Positions 8,285-16,411 of a stretch of 38,220 nucleotides of DNA are shown here, piece after piece. The notes beneath the pieces are model-generated. The model made no database searches and was not told the origin of the DNA. It worked only from the letters and a program-made list of their open reading frames with translations. Positions within the stretch are counted from its first letter, which is position 1. Each line of letters begins with the position of its first letter. Origin of the DNA: a virus. The stretch is from positions 1 to 38,220 of the IMG/VR virus record IMGVR_UViG_3300048837_002355. One strand, 5' to 3'. The position numbers were made by a program, and so were the translations under genes.

Positions 8285-9121
8285 TCAGCCGTGGATGATC
8301 TTGCCGCCGCCGCGCAGCGTGCCGCTGCTGGTGGTGCTGGGCAGGATCACCGCGAAGAGGCAGGAGCCGTTGGGCACCTCGGACAGGCCGAGCTGAGCCC
8401 AGTCGCAGGGCGCGGCCGCGTTGGCCAGCGCCATGAGCACGGTGGTGCGCGGTCGCGTGAAGGTGAAGCCGAAATTGCCCGCGGTGCCGGTGGAGGCCGA
8501 AAGCGTCACCGAGTTGATGCGCTTGATGTTCTTGCCCTGCTGCGCCGTGGTGCGCAGCGCGTCAACGCTCAGCAGATTGCCCGCGCGCAATGTGCCGCCC
8601 ACGGCGAGGTTGCCCAGGTTGCCGCTGCTGTTGTCATCGAAGGTGACGTTGATCACCGCGTTGGATGCCGTGGCCCCGCCGTCTGCGTACACCTCCAACC
8701 AGGTTTGCACGTCACCGTAATTGGCGTCCCCAATGCGCGAGGCGGCAACGCCCAGCGCCTCGATGTCGATCGGCAGGTTGGTGGTTTGCGCGCTCGTGAG
8801 GTTGAACGCCAGACCGGCGCAATGGGCCAGCCGGTCGTGGATCTCCAGCGTCTGCGCGTTGTTGCTCGATGCCACGGCCAGCCAACCGATGTAGCTGGTG
8901 GCCGGCGCCACCTGTTGGGCGAACTGAATGCCGCCCAGCAGCGTGTGGTCGCAAACAGCGGGCGCCGCAGGGATGGCGCCCTGCGCGGGCTGCCCGGCGG
9001 CCCGCCACATGGACACAAAGCGGCCCACCACCTGGCTGGCCAGGCTGGCTTTGTCAAACACGATTCGGCTGGCGCCATTGGCCAGGGCGTTGACAACGCC
9101 GTCGACGGTGCTGATGGTCAT
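8285..9121 (-). CDS. Tail-region virion protein, 278 aa
   Basis: A 278-residue protein, with ATG at 9121 just after the stop of the collagen-like fibre gene. Residues 1-60 are helical (GVVNALANGASRIVFDKASL). The rest looks like a beta-sandwich, with VINVTFDDNSSGNLG, RINSVTLSASTGTAGNFGF and a last part with SGTLRGGGKIIHG. It contains no enzyme motif. The order fibre, this protein, large repeat protein, hub suggests a tail-tip or decoration subunit. The family is not named with certainty. Confidence 0.7.
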   Translation of the reverse strand: MTISTVDGVVNALANGASRIVFDKASLASQVVGRFVSMWRAAGQPAQGAIPAAPAVCDHTLLGGIQFAQQVAPATSYIGWLAVASSNNAQTLEIHDRLAHCAGLAFNLTSAQTTNLPIDIEALGVAASRIGDANYGDVQTWLEVYADGGATASNAVINVTFDDNSSGNLGNLAVGGTLRAGNLLSVDALRTTAQQGKNIKRINSVTLSASTGTAGNFGFTFTRPRTTVLMALANAAAPCDWAQLGLSEVPNGSCLFAVILPSTTSSGTLRGGGKIIHG

Positions 9122-9126
9122 GGTCT

Positions 9127-10161
9127 TCAGAACTCCAGGGTGAGGGACAGCGCGGGCACGGTGCCCGCTTTGGCTGTGGTGGTGAGCCAGACCCACGAAC
9201 CAGCCGGAATGGCGGCTGTGGTGAAGCTGGTGACTTCATCGCCAGAGGTGGCGCTGGTGACCAGCGAACCGCCAGCCACGGCCTCGGTACCCAGCGCCGA
9301 CAGATCGGCGGCGAAGCGCACGCTGTAGGCCAGGCTCGGGCTGGCGCTGGCGCCGGGCAGCGCGGCCACGAGCTTGCTCAGCGTGCGCGCCTCGCTGGTG
9401 AAAAAAAGCGCCACCCGCTCGCTGGCGGTGGGCTCGGGCAGAAACAGCGAACGCGCCGGCGTGGGGCCCGGCGGGCCTGAGAGGCCTCGCGGACCCTGCG
9501 CGCCGTCCGCACCTGGCAGACCTTGCGGGCCTTGCGCGCCGTCGGCGCCCGGCAGACCTGGCAGACCCTGCGGGCCTTGCGGACCCTGCGCGCCATCGGC
9601 GCCCGGCAGACCTTGCGGACCCTGCGCGCCATCGGCGCCCGGCAGACCTTGCGGACCTTGCGGGCCTTGCGGACCCTGCGCGCCATCGGCGCCCGGCAGA
9701 CCTTGCGGACCTTGCGCGCCATCGGCGCCCGGCAGACCTGGCAAACCCTGCGGGCCTTGCGGACCTTGCGCGCCGTCCGCGCCTGGCAGACCTTGCGGAC
9801 CTTGCGCGCCATCGGCGCCCGGCAAACCCTGCGGACCTTGCGGACCTTGCGGACCCTGCGCGCCATCGGCGCCTGGCAGACCTTGCGGACCTTGCGCGCC
9901 GTCGGCGCCCGGCAGACCTGGCAGACCCTGCGGGCCTTGCGGACCCGGCACGGCGGGCACGGGGGGCACGAACAGCTTGCCGTCTTGCCCCAGCCCCAGC
10001 GCGTTGGCCGGGTCGCCCGAGATCTGCGCCATGCCCGAGCTGCCCGGCGCGCCGGTGAGGCCCTGCGTGGTGCGCAGCGTGGCAATCGGTTGCGCGCTTT
10101 GGCCCACCGCCTCGGTCGCCAGCGCCCAGGGCTGGCCGCGCTGCATGATGCGTATCTTCAT
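9127..10161 (-). CDS. Collagen-like tail fibre protein
   Basis: A 344-residue protein with a globular N-terminus (~residues 1-67), 54 continuous Gly-X-Y triplets, and a C-terminal beta domain of ~110 residues. The triplets are drawn mostly from GPQ, GLP, GAD and GAQ, arranged in 30-residue blocks in an A-B-A-B-A order. Collagen triple helices are known trimeric stalks of phage fibres. The C-terminal domain, ending in [12 protein letters not shown] and a beta strand, probably gives trimer registration or receptor contact. ATG at 10161 overlaps the previous stop (ATGA). The repeats should be prone to length change by recombination in 90-bp steps. Confidence 0.85.
   Translation of the reverse strand: MKIRIMQRGQPWALATEAVGQSAQPIATLRTTQGLTGAPGSSGMAQISGDPANALGLGQDGKLFVPPVPAVPGPQGPQGLPGLPGADGAQGPQGLPGADGAQGPQGPQGPQGLPGADGAQGPQGLPGADGAQGPQGPQGLPGLPGADGAQGPQGLPGADGAQGPQGPQGPQGLPGADGAQGPQGLPGADGAQGPQGPQGLPGLPGADGAQGPQGLPGADGAQGPRGLSGPPGPTPARSLFLPEPTASERVALFFTSEARTLSKLVAALPGASASPSLAYSVRFAADLSALGTEAVAGGSLVTSATSGDEVTSFTTAAIPAGSWVWLTTTAKAGTVPALSLTLEF
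9469..9954 (-). repeat. Collagen Gly-X-Y coding repeat, 90-bp units
   Basis: Tandem 9-bp triplet repeats inside the fibre gene, organised as 90-bp blocks (30 residues) of two alternating types, five blocks in all plus a degenerate end. Near-identity between blocks suggests recent duplication by unequal exchange. The repeat has no spacers and is not a CRISPR array. Confidence 0.85.
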
Positions 10162-10499
10162 GGCCGCGCCTGGATCAACAGGCCAATGGTCTCGCTGGCC
10201 AGCACCAGCGCGCGTGCGCCGGTGGCCGCGCCTTCGCGGGTGCATTGCACGTCGCACAGCCACATGCCGGTGGCCCAGTCGCTGCAGGTGCCTGCGCCCG
10301 GCGCCCACAGCTCAAAGCGGCCCTGCGCGCGGTCGATCCACACCAGCGTCATGGCCCGGGTGTCGCCAGACGCTTTGTGTTCGGCGGTGCAGGCCACATC
10401 GACCCCCAGGCCCGAGGCGGGCGCGCCAGCGTCGTCGAGCAACTCGCAGCCAAACCACAGGCTGGTGCCCTGCTTGTAGGTGTGTGTGATGGGTTGCAT
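10158..10499 (-). CDS. First gene of tail-fibre block, small virion protein
   Basis: A 113-residue protein that starts the fibre/tip block. Its strands and turns ([39 protein letters not shown]) suggest an immunoglobulin-like beta-sandwich, as in phage neck, fibre-hinge or BppU-like N-terminal domains. ATG at 10499 is preferred because it lies exactly 33 nt after the late motif at 10530-10549, the same spacing as at the two other late blocks. It has no Shine-Dalgarno sequence. It probably joins the fibre to the tail. Function is inferred. Confidence 0.7.
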   Translation of the reverse strand: MQPITHTYKQGTSLWFGCELLDDAGAPASGLGVDVACTAEHKASGDTRAMTLVWIDRAQGRFELWAPGAGTCSDWATGMWLCDVQCTREGAATGARALVLASETIGLLIQARP

Positions 10500-10529
10500 G
10501 CACGGCACTTTGCCGCGCGCGCGCGAGCC

Positions 10530-10549
10530 GGGCTAAGTGGCGCGTGTCA
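10530..10549 (-). promoter_or_regulatory. Late-regulon motif 2 (fibre/tip block)
   Basis: On the minus strand this reads TGACACGCGCCACTTAGCCC. It matches the motifs at 29901-29920 and 18516-18535 at 14 invariant positions of 20. Like them it stands 33 nt before the first ATG of a gene block (from the G of TTAG). The first nine bases form part of a dyad around GCGC, suitable for a dimeric activator such as Mor. The downstream leader is 27/33 identical to that of the endolysin gene on the other strand. Confidence 0.75.
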
Positions 10550-10588
10550 CTGTCTGCGCTGTGCGCTGGTGCGGCGCAGTGCCCTGGC

Positions 10589-10987
10589 TCAGACCGTCAG
10601 GAAGCGGAAGGTCGGCAGGTACATCAGGGCGGGGGTGATCTCGCCGTCGAGCAGCTTCCACACTGGGCGTGCAGCAAAACCCTTTTGCGCGTGGTCAAAC
10701 ACCACCTGGTGGGCGGTGCCGCGCAGGGTGAGGGTGAGCGTGATGCCGGGCAGGCTGGCCCAGGCCTGCAACGTGTCGCACAGCGCGCGGCTGATCCAGG
10801 CCGCGGTGTCGGTGCCCACCAGCGTGATCGGCCGGCCCGCTTGCTTGAGCGCCACATCGATCAGCAGCGCGCCGGTGGTGCTGTAGGCGCTGGCCTGCTC
10901 CACCGGGCTCCACTCGTATTCGTCCACCCAGTCCAGGCGGTCGCTGATGTGGGCTGTTGTGCCGTTGTGGGTGAGGGTGATGGTCAT
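10589..10987 (-). CDS. Tail protein following the tape measure (distal tail-like)
   Basis: A 132-residue protein starting with ATGA overlap on the tape-measure gene and ending the central late block. The sequence is beta-rich with a charged first third (DWVDEYEWSPVEQ). The middle reads ITLVGTDTAAWISRAL and the end FAARPVWKLLDGEITP, YLPTFRFLTV. Proteins at this position in siphoviruses cap the tape measure or form the distal tail ring. No catalytic motif is visible. The role is inferred from synteny. Confidence 0.7.
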   Translation of the reverse strand: MTITLTHNGTTAHISDRLDWVDEYEWSPVEQASAYSTTGALLIDVALKQAGRPITLVGTDTAAWISRALCDTLQAWASLPGITLTLTLRGTAHQVVFDHAQKGFAARPVWKLLDGEITPALMYLPTFRFLTV

Positions 10988-13701
10988 GACGATGCGCCTC
11001 TGGCTTGGGTGAGTTGTCGCAGCAGCGCCTCGGCATCGCGCTGGCTGCCCGCGTCGGCAAAGCTCAAGCGCGTGGTGCCGGCGCCGGGCAGGGTGATGTT
11101 GCTGACGAATGTGGCGCCCGGGGTGTTTGTGCCCGACGGGCTGCGCTGCTGCACAGCTGGGGTTTGCGCTGCGGGGGCCGGGCGTTCGGCTTCGCGGATG
11201 AAATCATCAAACCTGGTCGCCACATTGGCCCATTCGCGGTCGGATGCAAGCCCTTGCAGGCTGTTCAAGCCGGGAGAAATGGTATTCATGACAGCCTGGT
11301 TGGCTCGTATCGTTGCCAGTGCCGTTTTGAGAAGCGGGACATCTGCATCGCTCAGCGTGTTGTTGTTGAGCTTGTCCCGCAAGCTGAACTGCAACGAGTT
11401 GTCCACTGCGGCACCAGCTTTCCCCATCGCGGTGGGGCCATTGTTCAGCGGGCTCGCGAACTTGTCATTGCCCAGCGGGCTGGCGTACTTGGCGTTGATC
11501 TCGGCGAGCTTTTTGACGTTCGCAGCCGCTTGCTCGGCGCTCAGGCCCAGGCCTTGGTAGCTTTTGGAGGCGTCTTCAGCGGCATTGCCCGCGCCACGGG
11601 TGGCGTCGCGCGCCTCGTTCATTTTTCGAACGATTGTGTTGCCTGCTTTGTCCACCGTGACTTCAAAGCCCTGCGCAGCGGCCTGCGATTTCACGAACGC
11701 GATCGCACCGGCATCGCCCGAGGCAATGGCAGCGTCGGCCATTTTCTTGAACGCCTGCTGCAAGCCGTCGGCGGTGGCTTGCCCGCTGGCCTTGATGGTC
11801 TCGAAATCCTTGCGGCTGTTCTCGGCTGCGGCCTGCAAACTGGCCTGTGTCTTGATGCCCATGCGGGTGAAGGCCGCTTCAACTTCTTCAGTGGTCTGCT
11901 TGGCATCGGTGCCCACCTGAAGGGTGGCCCGGCTCAGCTCCTCCATTTTTTCGGCTGCCAGCTGCCAGTTGCCCATGTTCACGGCGGCTTCGTATTCGGC
12001 GCGCAGCTGCGCCACCGCCAACTTGGCGCTTTCATCGGCGGCGGTTTTGGCTTCGGTGGCTCGGCGGGCCTCGGCGTTTTTCTCGGCCACGGCCTGCAGC
12101 TCTTTGGCCACGGTGCCAATGGCCTGGGCGGCGGCGGTGGCAGCGGGCTGGCTGGCTTGCATCTCACCCGTGAGCCCGGCGAAGCCATCGCGCGCCATCT
12201 GCGCGCCGTCGCTCAGGCCGATGAACGACTGGCGGGCTTTGTCGGCCAGTGCCTCGCTGCTGGCCCAGGTGGCCTCGGCGCTGAGGCGCATGTCATCGGC
12301 GGCGGCTTTGAAGTTGGCCGAGACGCCGCCAAACGTGATCTTGGCCAGCCCATCAAGGATCAGGGCCAGGCCGCTCTGGATGTTGCTCGCTACGCCGGCG
12401 AAGGCCTCGCCCACGGTGAACACCGCCGCCAGCACCGTGTTCACGCCCGCGCTCATGGCGCCCCACACCAGGCGCACCAGGTCGCCCGCCGTCTCTGCCT
12501 TGCTGCGGATGCTGTCAAAGGCCGCGCCCACCTGGTCGGCCGCGTTGCCCAGGCGCTGGGCGATGGCCGCGAAGTCCACCTCGGCGAGGAACTTGCGCGC
12601 CCATTCCAGGCCCGCCTGGAAGCCCTTGGCAATCGCATCGCCAAACCTGCCCACCGTGCCGTCGCTGACCGCATTGCGCAGCGAGCCGGCCAGCTCGTTC
12701 ACCGCATCTTTCAGGATGGGCAGCACCGGTGTGCCCAGCGCAATCTTGAGCGCGTCCCAGCTGCTGCTGAGCGTTTTGGTGGCGCCCGTCAGGTTGTCGC
12801 CCACCTGCTTGGCAAACTGATCGGCGCTGCCCGCGCTCTCCACCAGTTTCTGGCGCAGCGCCTCCAGCGCGGGCACGCCCCGGTTCAACAGCGATTGCAG
12901 CGCAGGCGCGGCTTCGGTGCCCACGGCGCGAATCGCGTCCTTGCCTTTGTCGCCCGCGCCGGCCAGCTGCACCAGCGCGGTCTCGAAGTTGCCGGTGGTG
13001 ATGCCAGCGGCCGCCAGCTCCTTTCGGAAGCTGCTGGCGGGGTCGCCGAACTGGGCCAGGATGGCGTTGAGCGCGGTGCCGGCGCGGCTGGCGTCGATGC
13101 CGCCGTCGGCAAATTTGCCGATGATGGCCAGCGTGCTTTCCAGGCTGATGCCCATGGCGCTGGCCGTGGGCGCGGCGTAGCTGAGCGCCTGGCCCAGGCC
13201 GGTCACGCTGGTGTCGCTGGCGTTGGCGGCCATGGCCAGCAGGTCGGCCACGCGGCCCGCGTCGGTGGCTGCCAGCCCAAAGCCGGCCAGCGAGCGGGTC
13301 ATGATGCTGCTGGCCTCAGCCAGATCGATCGAGCCCGCTTGCGCCAAGTTCAACGTGGCGGGCAGCGCCGCAATCGAATCTTTGGCCGACATGCCCGAGC
13401 GCGCCAAATTGCCCAGCGCCTGGGCCGCTTCGGTGGCGGTGAACTTGGTGCTGGCGCCGGCCTCTTCTGCCGCCTTGCGCAGCAGCTGCATCTCGTCTTT
13501 GGTCGCGCCGCTGACGGCCTGCACATCAGAGAGCTGGGCTTCGAGCTCGGCGGCGCTGGTGACCGCGCCCTTGAACAGGGAGATGCCAAACACCCCGGCA
13601 ATGGCCGCGCCCGCCAGCAGCACCTTGCTTTGCATGCCGCTCAGCGCGCCGCTGAACTCGTCGCGCGCGCGGATCAGAATCTCAATCGGGCGAATCGCCA
13701 T
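10984..13701 (-). CDS. Tail tape measure protein
   Basis: A 905-residue protein that sets tail length and is packed in the tail tube until DNA ejection. Residues ~50-350 match the TP901-type tape-measure core: the coiled region after LSDVQAVSGATKDEMQLL, then TEAAQALGNLARSGMSAKDSI, FGLAATDAGRVADLLAMAAN and GISLESTLAIIGKFADGG. A hydrophobic segment near residue 30 (LLAGAAIAGVFGISL) and one near 430 may insert in the membrane. Long Ala-rich coiled coils follow. With the usual ~0.15 nm per residue the tail would be ~135 nm, which fits a siphovirus. ATG at 13701. Confidence 0.92.
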   Translation of the reverse strand: MAIRPIEILIRARDEFSGALSGMQSKVLLAGAAIAGVFGISLFKGAVTSAAELEAQLSDVQAVSGATKDEMQLLRKAAEEAGASTKFTATEAAQALGNLARSGMSAKDSIAALPATLNLAQAGSIDLAEASSIMTRSLAGFGLAATDAGRVADLLAMAANASDTSVTGLGQALSYAAPTASAMGISLESTLAIIGKFADGGIDASRAGTALNAILAQFGDPASSFRKELAAAGITTGNFETALVQLAGAGDKGKDAIRAVGTEAAPALQSLLNRGVPALEALRQKLVESAGSADQFAKQVGDNLTGATKTLSSSWDALKIALGTPVLPILKDAVNELAGSLRNAVSDGTVGRFGDAIAKGFQAGLEWARKFLAEVDFAAIAQRLGNAADQVGAAFDSIRSKAETAGDLVRLVWGAMSAGVNTVLAAVFTVGEAFAGVASNIQSGLALILDGLAKITFGGVSANFKAAADDMRLSAEATWASSEALADKARQSFIGLSDGAQMARDGFAGLTGEMQASQPAATAAAQAIGTVAKELQAVAEKNAEARRATEAKTAADESAKLAVAQLRAEYEAAVNMGNWQLAAEKMEELSRATLQVGTDAKQTTEEVEAAFTRMGIKTQASLQAAAENSRKDFETIKASGQATADGLQQAFKKMADAAIASGDAGAIAFVKSQAAAQGFEVTVDKAGNTIVRKMNEARDATRGAGNAAEDASKSYQGLGLSAEQAAANVKKLAEINAKYASPLGNDKFASPLNNGPTAMGKAGAAVDNSLQFSLRDKLNNNTLSDADVPLLKTALATIRANQAVMNTISPGLNSLQGLASDREWANVATRFDDFIREAERPAPAAQTPAVQQRSPSGTNTPGATFVSNITLPGAGTTRLSFADAGSQRDAEALLRQLTQARGASS

Positions 13702-13721
13702 GGGGGCCTACCTGGTGGTGC

Positions 13722-13765
13722 AAAAGAAAAAGCGCGCCGCCCAGCGTGGGCCAGGTGGCGCGCTT
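13722..13765 (-). terminator. Terminator between tail-tube and tape-measure genes
   Basis: On the minus strand, a 9-bp perfect stem (13757-13765 with 13730-13738) is closed over an inner GC-rich stem and followed by T-rich TTTTCTTTTG. It lies ~45-90 nt after the tail-tube stop and ~20 nt before the tape-measure ATG. It should act as a partial terminator, giving many tube subunits and few tape measures. Confidence 0.75.
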
Positions 13766-13809
13766 GGGGTGCGCGAGGAGTGGGCCGGGGCCAGGCCCCG
13801 CTGGCCGCG

Positions 13810-14574
13810 TCAGCGCTCGATGGTGCGCATGAAGCCGCTCACGCCCAGGCCGGTCTTGGTGGGGTCCTTGAGCAGCTCGCCCTCGATGTCCAGCGTGGTG
13901 AAGCCCTTGTTGATCAGGCTCAGCTGCTTGGTCACGCCCTGGCTCACGCGCCACAGATCGACCACGCTGGGCCGTCCGCTCTCCACCTCGTTCAAGCCCG
14001 CAAAGCGGATGTAGAGCTCCGGGGTGGCAGCGGTCAGCGCCTCCACCACCACCTGGTCGGCGTGGCTGTAGCTCAGCCACAGCTGGTCGGCGGCGGTGAT
14101 GCCGGGGGCCGTCTCGGGCAGCCAAACGCCCTCGGGGCGCAGCTCGTAATTGCCCGCTGCTGCAACCACGGTGGCGGCGCCCGCCAACGGGCCTTTCTTG
14201 ACCACCAGGCTGCTCACGCCGGTGTGCGGCAGGGGCAGCAGAGCGCCCAGCGTGGCGGTGTAGGGGGCGTCCACCACCGTGCCGGCGTCCTGCGCGCTCA
14301 CCGTGCCGCGCAGGGCGCGGGCGAGGTTGACGATGTTCAGGTCGGCCAGCTTGGCTTTGAACATCACGCCGGTCACCCGGCGCAGCTCGCTGTGCGTGCC
14401 GCCGCCCAGCGCGGTCATGTCGTCTTGCTTCTCCACGCTCTCGCTTTGCTCGGTGCTGGCTTCGAGGACGTTGCCCATGGGCAGCAGCACTTGGCTGCCG
14501 TACACGGCGGCGTAGAACTGGCCCACGCGGGCAACGGGGCGGTAGGTCTTTTTGATGATGTCGATCGCGGCCAT
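13810..14574 (-). CDS. Major tail tube protein
   Basis: A 254-residue protein in the slot of the siphovirus tail-tube subunit, immediately before the tape measure. It begins AAIDIIKKTYRPVARVGQFY and has the polymorphic beta-barrel layout: RRVTGVMFKAKLADL, GVSSLVVKKGPL, a long strand pair ending QLSLINKGFTTLDIEGEL. The charged C-terminus reads DPTKTGLGVSGFMRT. No sheath gene accompanies it, which argues against a contractile tail. ATG at 14574. The assignment is by position and fold pattern. The terminator after it fits a high-copy product. Confidence 0.8.
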   Translation of the reverse strand: MAAIDIIKKTYRPVARVGQFYAAVYGSQVLLPMGNVLEASTEQSESVEKQDDMTALGGGTHSELRRVTGVMFKAKLADLNIVNLARALRGTVSAQDAGTVVDAPYTATLGALLPLPHTGVSSLVVKKGPLAGAATVVAAAGNYELRPEGVWLPETAPGITAADQLWLSYSHADQVVVEALTAATPELYIRFAGLNEVESGRPSVVDLWRVSQGVTKQLSLINKGFTTLDIEGELLKDPTKTGLGVSGFMRTIER

Positions 14575-14593
14575 GGGTGTGGGTCCTGGTGGG

Positions 14594-15070
14594 TCAGTGG
14601 GTGGGGGATTTGCGGAAATGGGTCACGGCGTGAATCGCCGTGGGCAGGTAGGTGTAGGGCGCGGCGTAGCTGGGGGCTGGGGGCGTGATGAGCGTGAGCG
14701 CCTCCGCCGCGCCAGGCACCACCGCGCCGGCCAGCGCCTGCACCACGGTGGCGGCCAACTGGCCCGCGCTTTGGCGCCCAGCAGCGCCGGTCTTGACCTG
14801 GGCGGCGTGCTTGACGACCACCACCGCGTACCAGGTGTGTTGCAGGCGCCAGGCCAGCCCAATGTCTTGCTCAATGCGGTAGCCGCCGTAGATCACATGC
14901 ACCGCTGGCGTGAGCTGGCGGGCTTCTGCCACCGCGCCCAGATCGGCCGCGGTGAGCACGTGGACCGCCGGGCTCATACCCGCAAAAGCGTCTTTCAGCA
15001 GCGCGACCAGGCGCGGCTCCAGCGCCATGAAGTCGTGGGCCTGCTCGGGGGTCATGCCGGTGGTGCTCAT
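14594..15070 (-). CDS. Tail terminator / gp37-like protein (DUF1834-like)
   Basis: A 158-residue protein starting at ATG 15070, which shares one base with the preceding TAA. The pattern of an N-terminal helix pair, then TPAVHVIYGGYRI, a hydrophobic strand WYAVVVVKHA, then a helix QLAATVVQALAG fits tail-terminator/minor-tail proteins of the Mu gp37 type (DUF1834). These cap the tail tube and join it to the head. Order after the DUF1320 protein and before the tube protein supports this. Confidence 0.8.
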   Translation of the reverse strand: MSTTGMTPEQAHDFMALEPRLVALLKDAFAGMSPAVHVLTAADLGAVAEARQLTPAVHVIYGGYRIEQDIGLAWRLQHTWYAVVVVKHAAQVKTGAAGRQSAGQLAATVVQALAGAVVPGAAEALTLITPPAPSYAAPYTYLPTAIHAVTHFRKSPTH

Positions 15071-15564
15071 TACCGGTAGCCCGCCAGGTCGCTGTCAACC
15101 ATGCGGCGCGGGCTGAAGCCGTGGAACACCTCGGCGTCACCCGGCTCGCTGCCCTGCACCAGCGCGCCAGGCAAGCCGCCCCAGGGGCAGCTGAGCGTGG
15201 CCTTGCCTTCGCCAATGGCCTCCAGCTCTTTTGTGGCGGCTTTGTGGCGCAGGTAGACCTCGCTCTCGGGCGCGAAGTCGCGCCACAGGTAGTAGCGCGC
15301 CACGTCGGCGGTGATGCGCGCGAGCTGGGGCGGCGCCACCAGGGTGATCGCTTGCGGGTCGGCCTGCGTGGGCGTGGGCTTGACGCAGCCCGAGAGCGGC
15401 AATCGGTACACGCGGCCCACAAAACTGTCCACATAGGCCTGCGCGTCGTCAATGGCGCGCTGCACCCGCGCCGTTTGCACCGCTTGCAGATCGGGGTCGG
15501 TGAGCTGCAGCAGCTCGGCCTCGCCAAAGCGATCCATCAGGTCTTGCGGGCTGGCGTAGTTCAT
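15070..15564 (-). CDS. Head-tail connector, Mu gp36-like (DUF1320)
   Basis: A 164-residue protein with clear DUF1320 features: MNYASPQDLMDRFGEAELLQ at the N-terminus, RAIDDAQAYVDSFVGRVYRL, then PPQLARITADVARYYLW and a helical stretch with YLRHKAATKELEAIGEGKA. DUF1320 proteins are head-completion adaptors that join the portal to the tail in Mu-like phages. The extended C-terminal tail (GDAEVFHGFSPRRMVD) is typical. ATG at 15564. Confidence 0.9.
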   Translation of the reverse strand: MNYASPQDLMDRFGEAELLQLTDPDLQAVQTARVQRAIDDAQAYVDSFVGRVYRLPLSGCVKPTPTQADPQAITLVAPPQLARITADVARYYLWRDFAPESEVYLRHKAATKELEAIGEGKATLSCPWGGLPGALVQGSEPGDAEVFHGFSPRRMVDSDLAGYR

Positions 15565-15598
15565 GGTGCCGGGCTTGGGGCGTGGTGGGCTCAGCCGC

Positions 15599-15973
15599 TT
15601 ACGGGTGCGTGTGCTGCAGCAGCTGCACTTCGATCAGCTGGCCAGCGGCGGTGGACGCGCCCAGCGCGCGGCCGCAGTGGTCGGTGAGCGTGCCTGCAAT
15701 GGCGCGGCCCGTGGCGTCAGCTTTCACCAGCGTGCCAAAGCCAATGGCTGCACCGGCTTCCACCAGGGCGCTGTAGCCGGTGACGAGGTTGAGCGCGTCG
15801 CCAGCTGCGGCGTTGCTTTCGCTCACGCCTTGCACGGCTTTCGCGCCGCCTGCGTTGGTGGGATAGCCGCCGTCGTACGCGACAAAGCGCGCGTCGGCCA
15901 GGGCCACTTGGGCCACGGTGGTCACACCATGGGTTTTGTCGTACTGGCGACCGGTGTTGTTTTGTGAGGGCAT
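15599..15973 (-). CDS. Capsid decoration protein (DUF2190-like)
   Basis: A 124-residue small beta-rich protein. The sequence VAYDGGYPTNAGGAKAVQGV, GDALNLVTGYSALVEAGAAI and TLVKADATGRAIAG follows the DUF2190 / capsid-stabilising pattern of trimeric decoration proteins that sit on the shell. It is placed two genes after the major capsid gene. ATG at 15973. No membrane segment or signal is seen. Confidence 0.8.
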   Translation of the reverse strand: MPSQNNTGRQYDKTHGVTTVAQVALADARFVAYDGGYPTNAGGAKAVQGVSESNAAAGDALNLVTGYSALVEAGAAIGFGTLVKADATGRAIAGTLTDHCGRALGASTAAGQLIEVQLLQHTHP

Positions 15974-16009
15974 GGGGTGCTGGTCCTGTTGAGAGTGTTG
16001 CTGGGCTGC

Positions 16010-16303
16010 TTACTTGGTCTTGGCCGGCTTGTCGGGCGCGGTCATGGCGGCAGGTGTGGTGCTGGCGCGTTCGGCCTTGACGCGCTCACGAGCCGCTTCA
16101 ATCTCAGCCGCGGCTGCACGGGCCTCTTTCGCTTGGGCCTTCGCCTCAGCGTCGGTGGCGGCGGTGTCTTGCGCCGCACCGCTGGCCAGCAGCTCGCTGG
16201 CATCGTGCGGGCTCAGCTCGGGCAGCTCTTCGCCGGGCTGGATGACAGTGCGCACACCGTCCAGCATCACGGCGGTGGCCACCATGGCAATGAGTTTTGG
16301 CAT
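16010..16303 (-). CDS. Small head protein with coiled-coil tail
   Basis: A 97-residue protein between the major capsid and decoration genes. Residues 1-45 are compact (AMVATAVMLDGVRTVIQPG, then LSPHDASELLASGAA). Residues ~47-85 are Ala/Glu/Lys/Arg-rich and predicted coiled coil. It occupies the place of the Mu gp35-type head protein. The function is unknown. ATG at 16303. It is separated from the capsid stop by a structured GC-rich element. Confidence 0.7.
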   Translation of the reverse strand: MPKLIAMVATAVMLDGVRTVIQPGEELPELSPHDASELLASGAAQDTAATDAEAKAQAKEARAAAAEIEAARERVKAERASTTPAAMTAPDKPAKTK

Positions 16304-16350
16304 TGGGAAAATCCTTATAGAAAGTGGTTTGCAGCCAGGGCGCCGTGCAA

Positions 16351-16410
16351 CCGGCTTTGCCGGGGCGCCAGCGCCGCCCCCTGGGGGGTGACGCGAAGCG
16401 GCGCGCGGGG
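16351..16410. repeat. REP-like GC-rich palindromic element
   Basis: Between the capsid stop and the next gene. It contains CCGGC-TTT-GCCGG (16351-16363), and a 7-bp stem GCGCCGC/GCGGCGC (16371-16377 with 16398-16404) that encloses CCCCCTGGGGG (16377-16387). Elements of the form GCCCCCTGGGGGG followed by ACGCGAAGCG are, as I recall, common intergenic repeats in Comamonadaceae chromosomes. It may stabilise the capsid mRNA. Confidence 0.6.
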
Positions 16411-16411
16411 G

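Noticed and set aside
9469-9954. CRISPR-like array
   Set aside because: Repeats are contiguous codon triplets inside one reading frame without unique spacers.
9374-10489. Plus-strand frame with Cys-Gly-Pro-Cys repeats
   Set aside because: Simply the complement of the collagen triplet repeat; no start signal.
13702-13809. Frameshifted tail-assembly chaperone
   Set aside because: The space is too small and contains a terminator hairpin; no slippery site with an overlapping frame was seen.
11005-14688. 1227-residue plus-strand open frame
   Set aside because: It runs opposite the tape-measure and tail-tube genes, has low-complexity His/Gly/Arg/Ala content and no ribosome site. It is a shadow caused by high GC.
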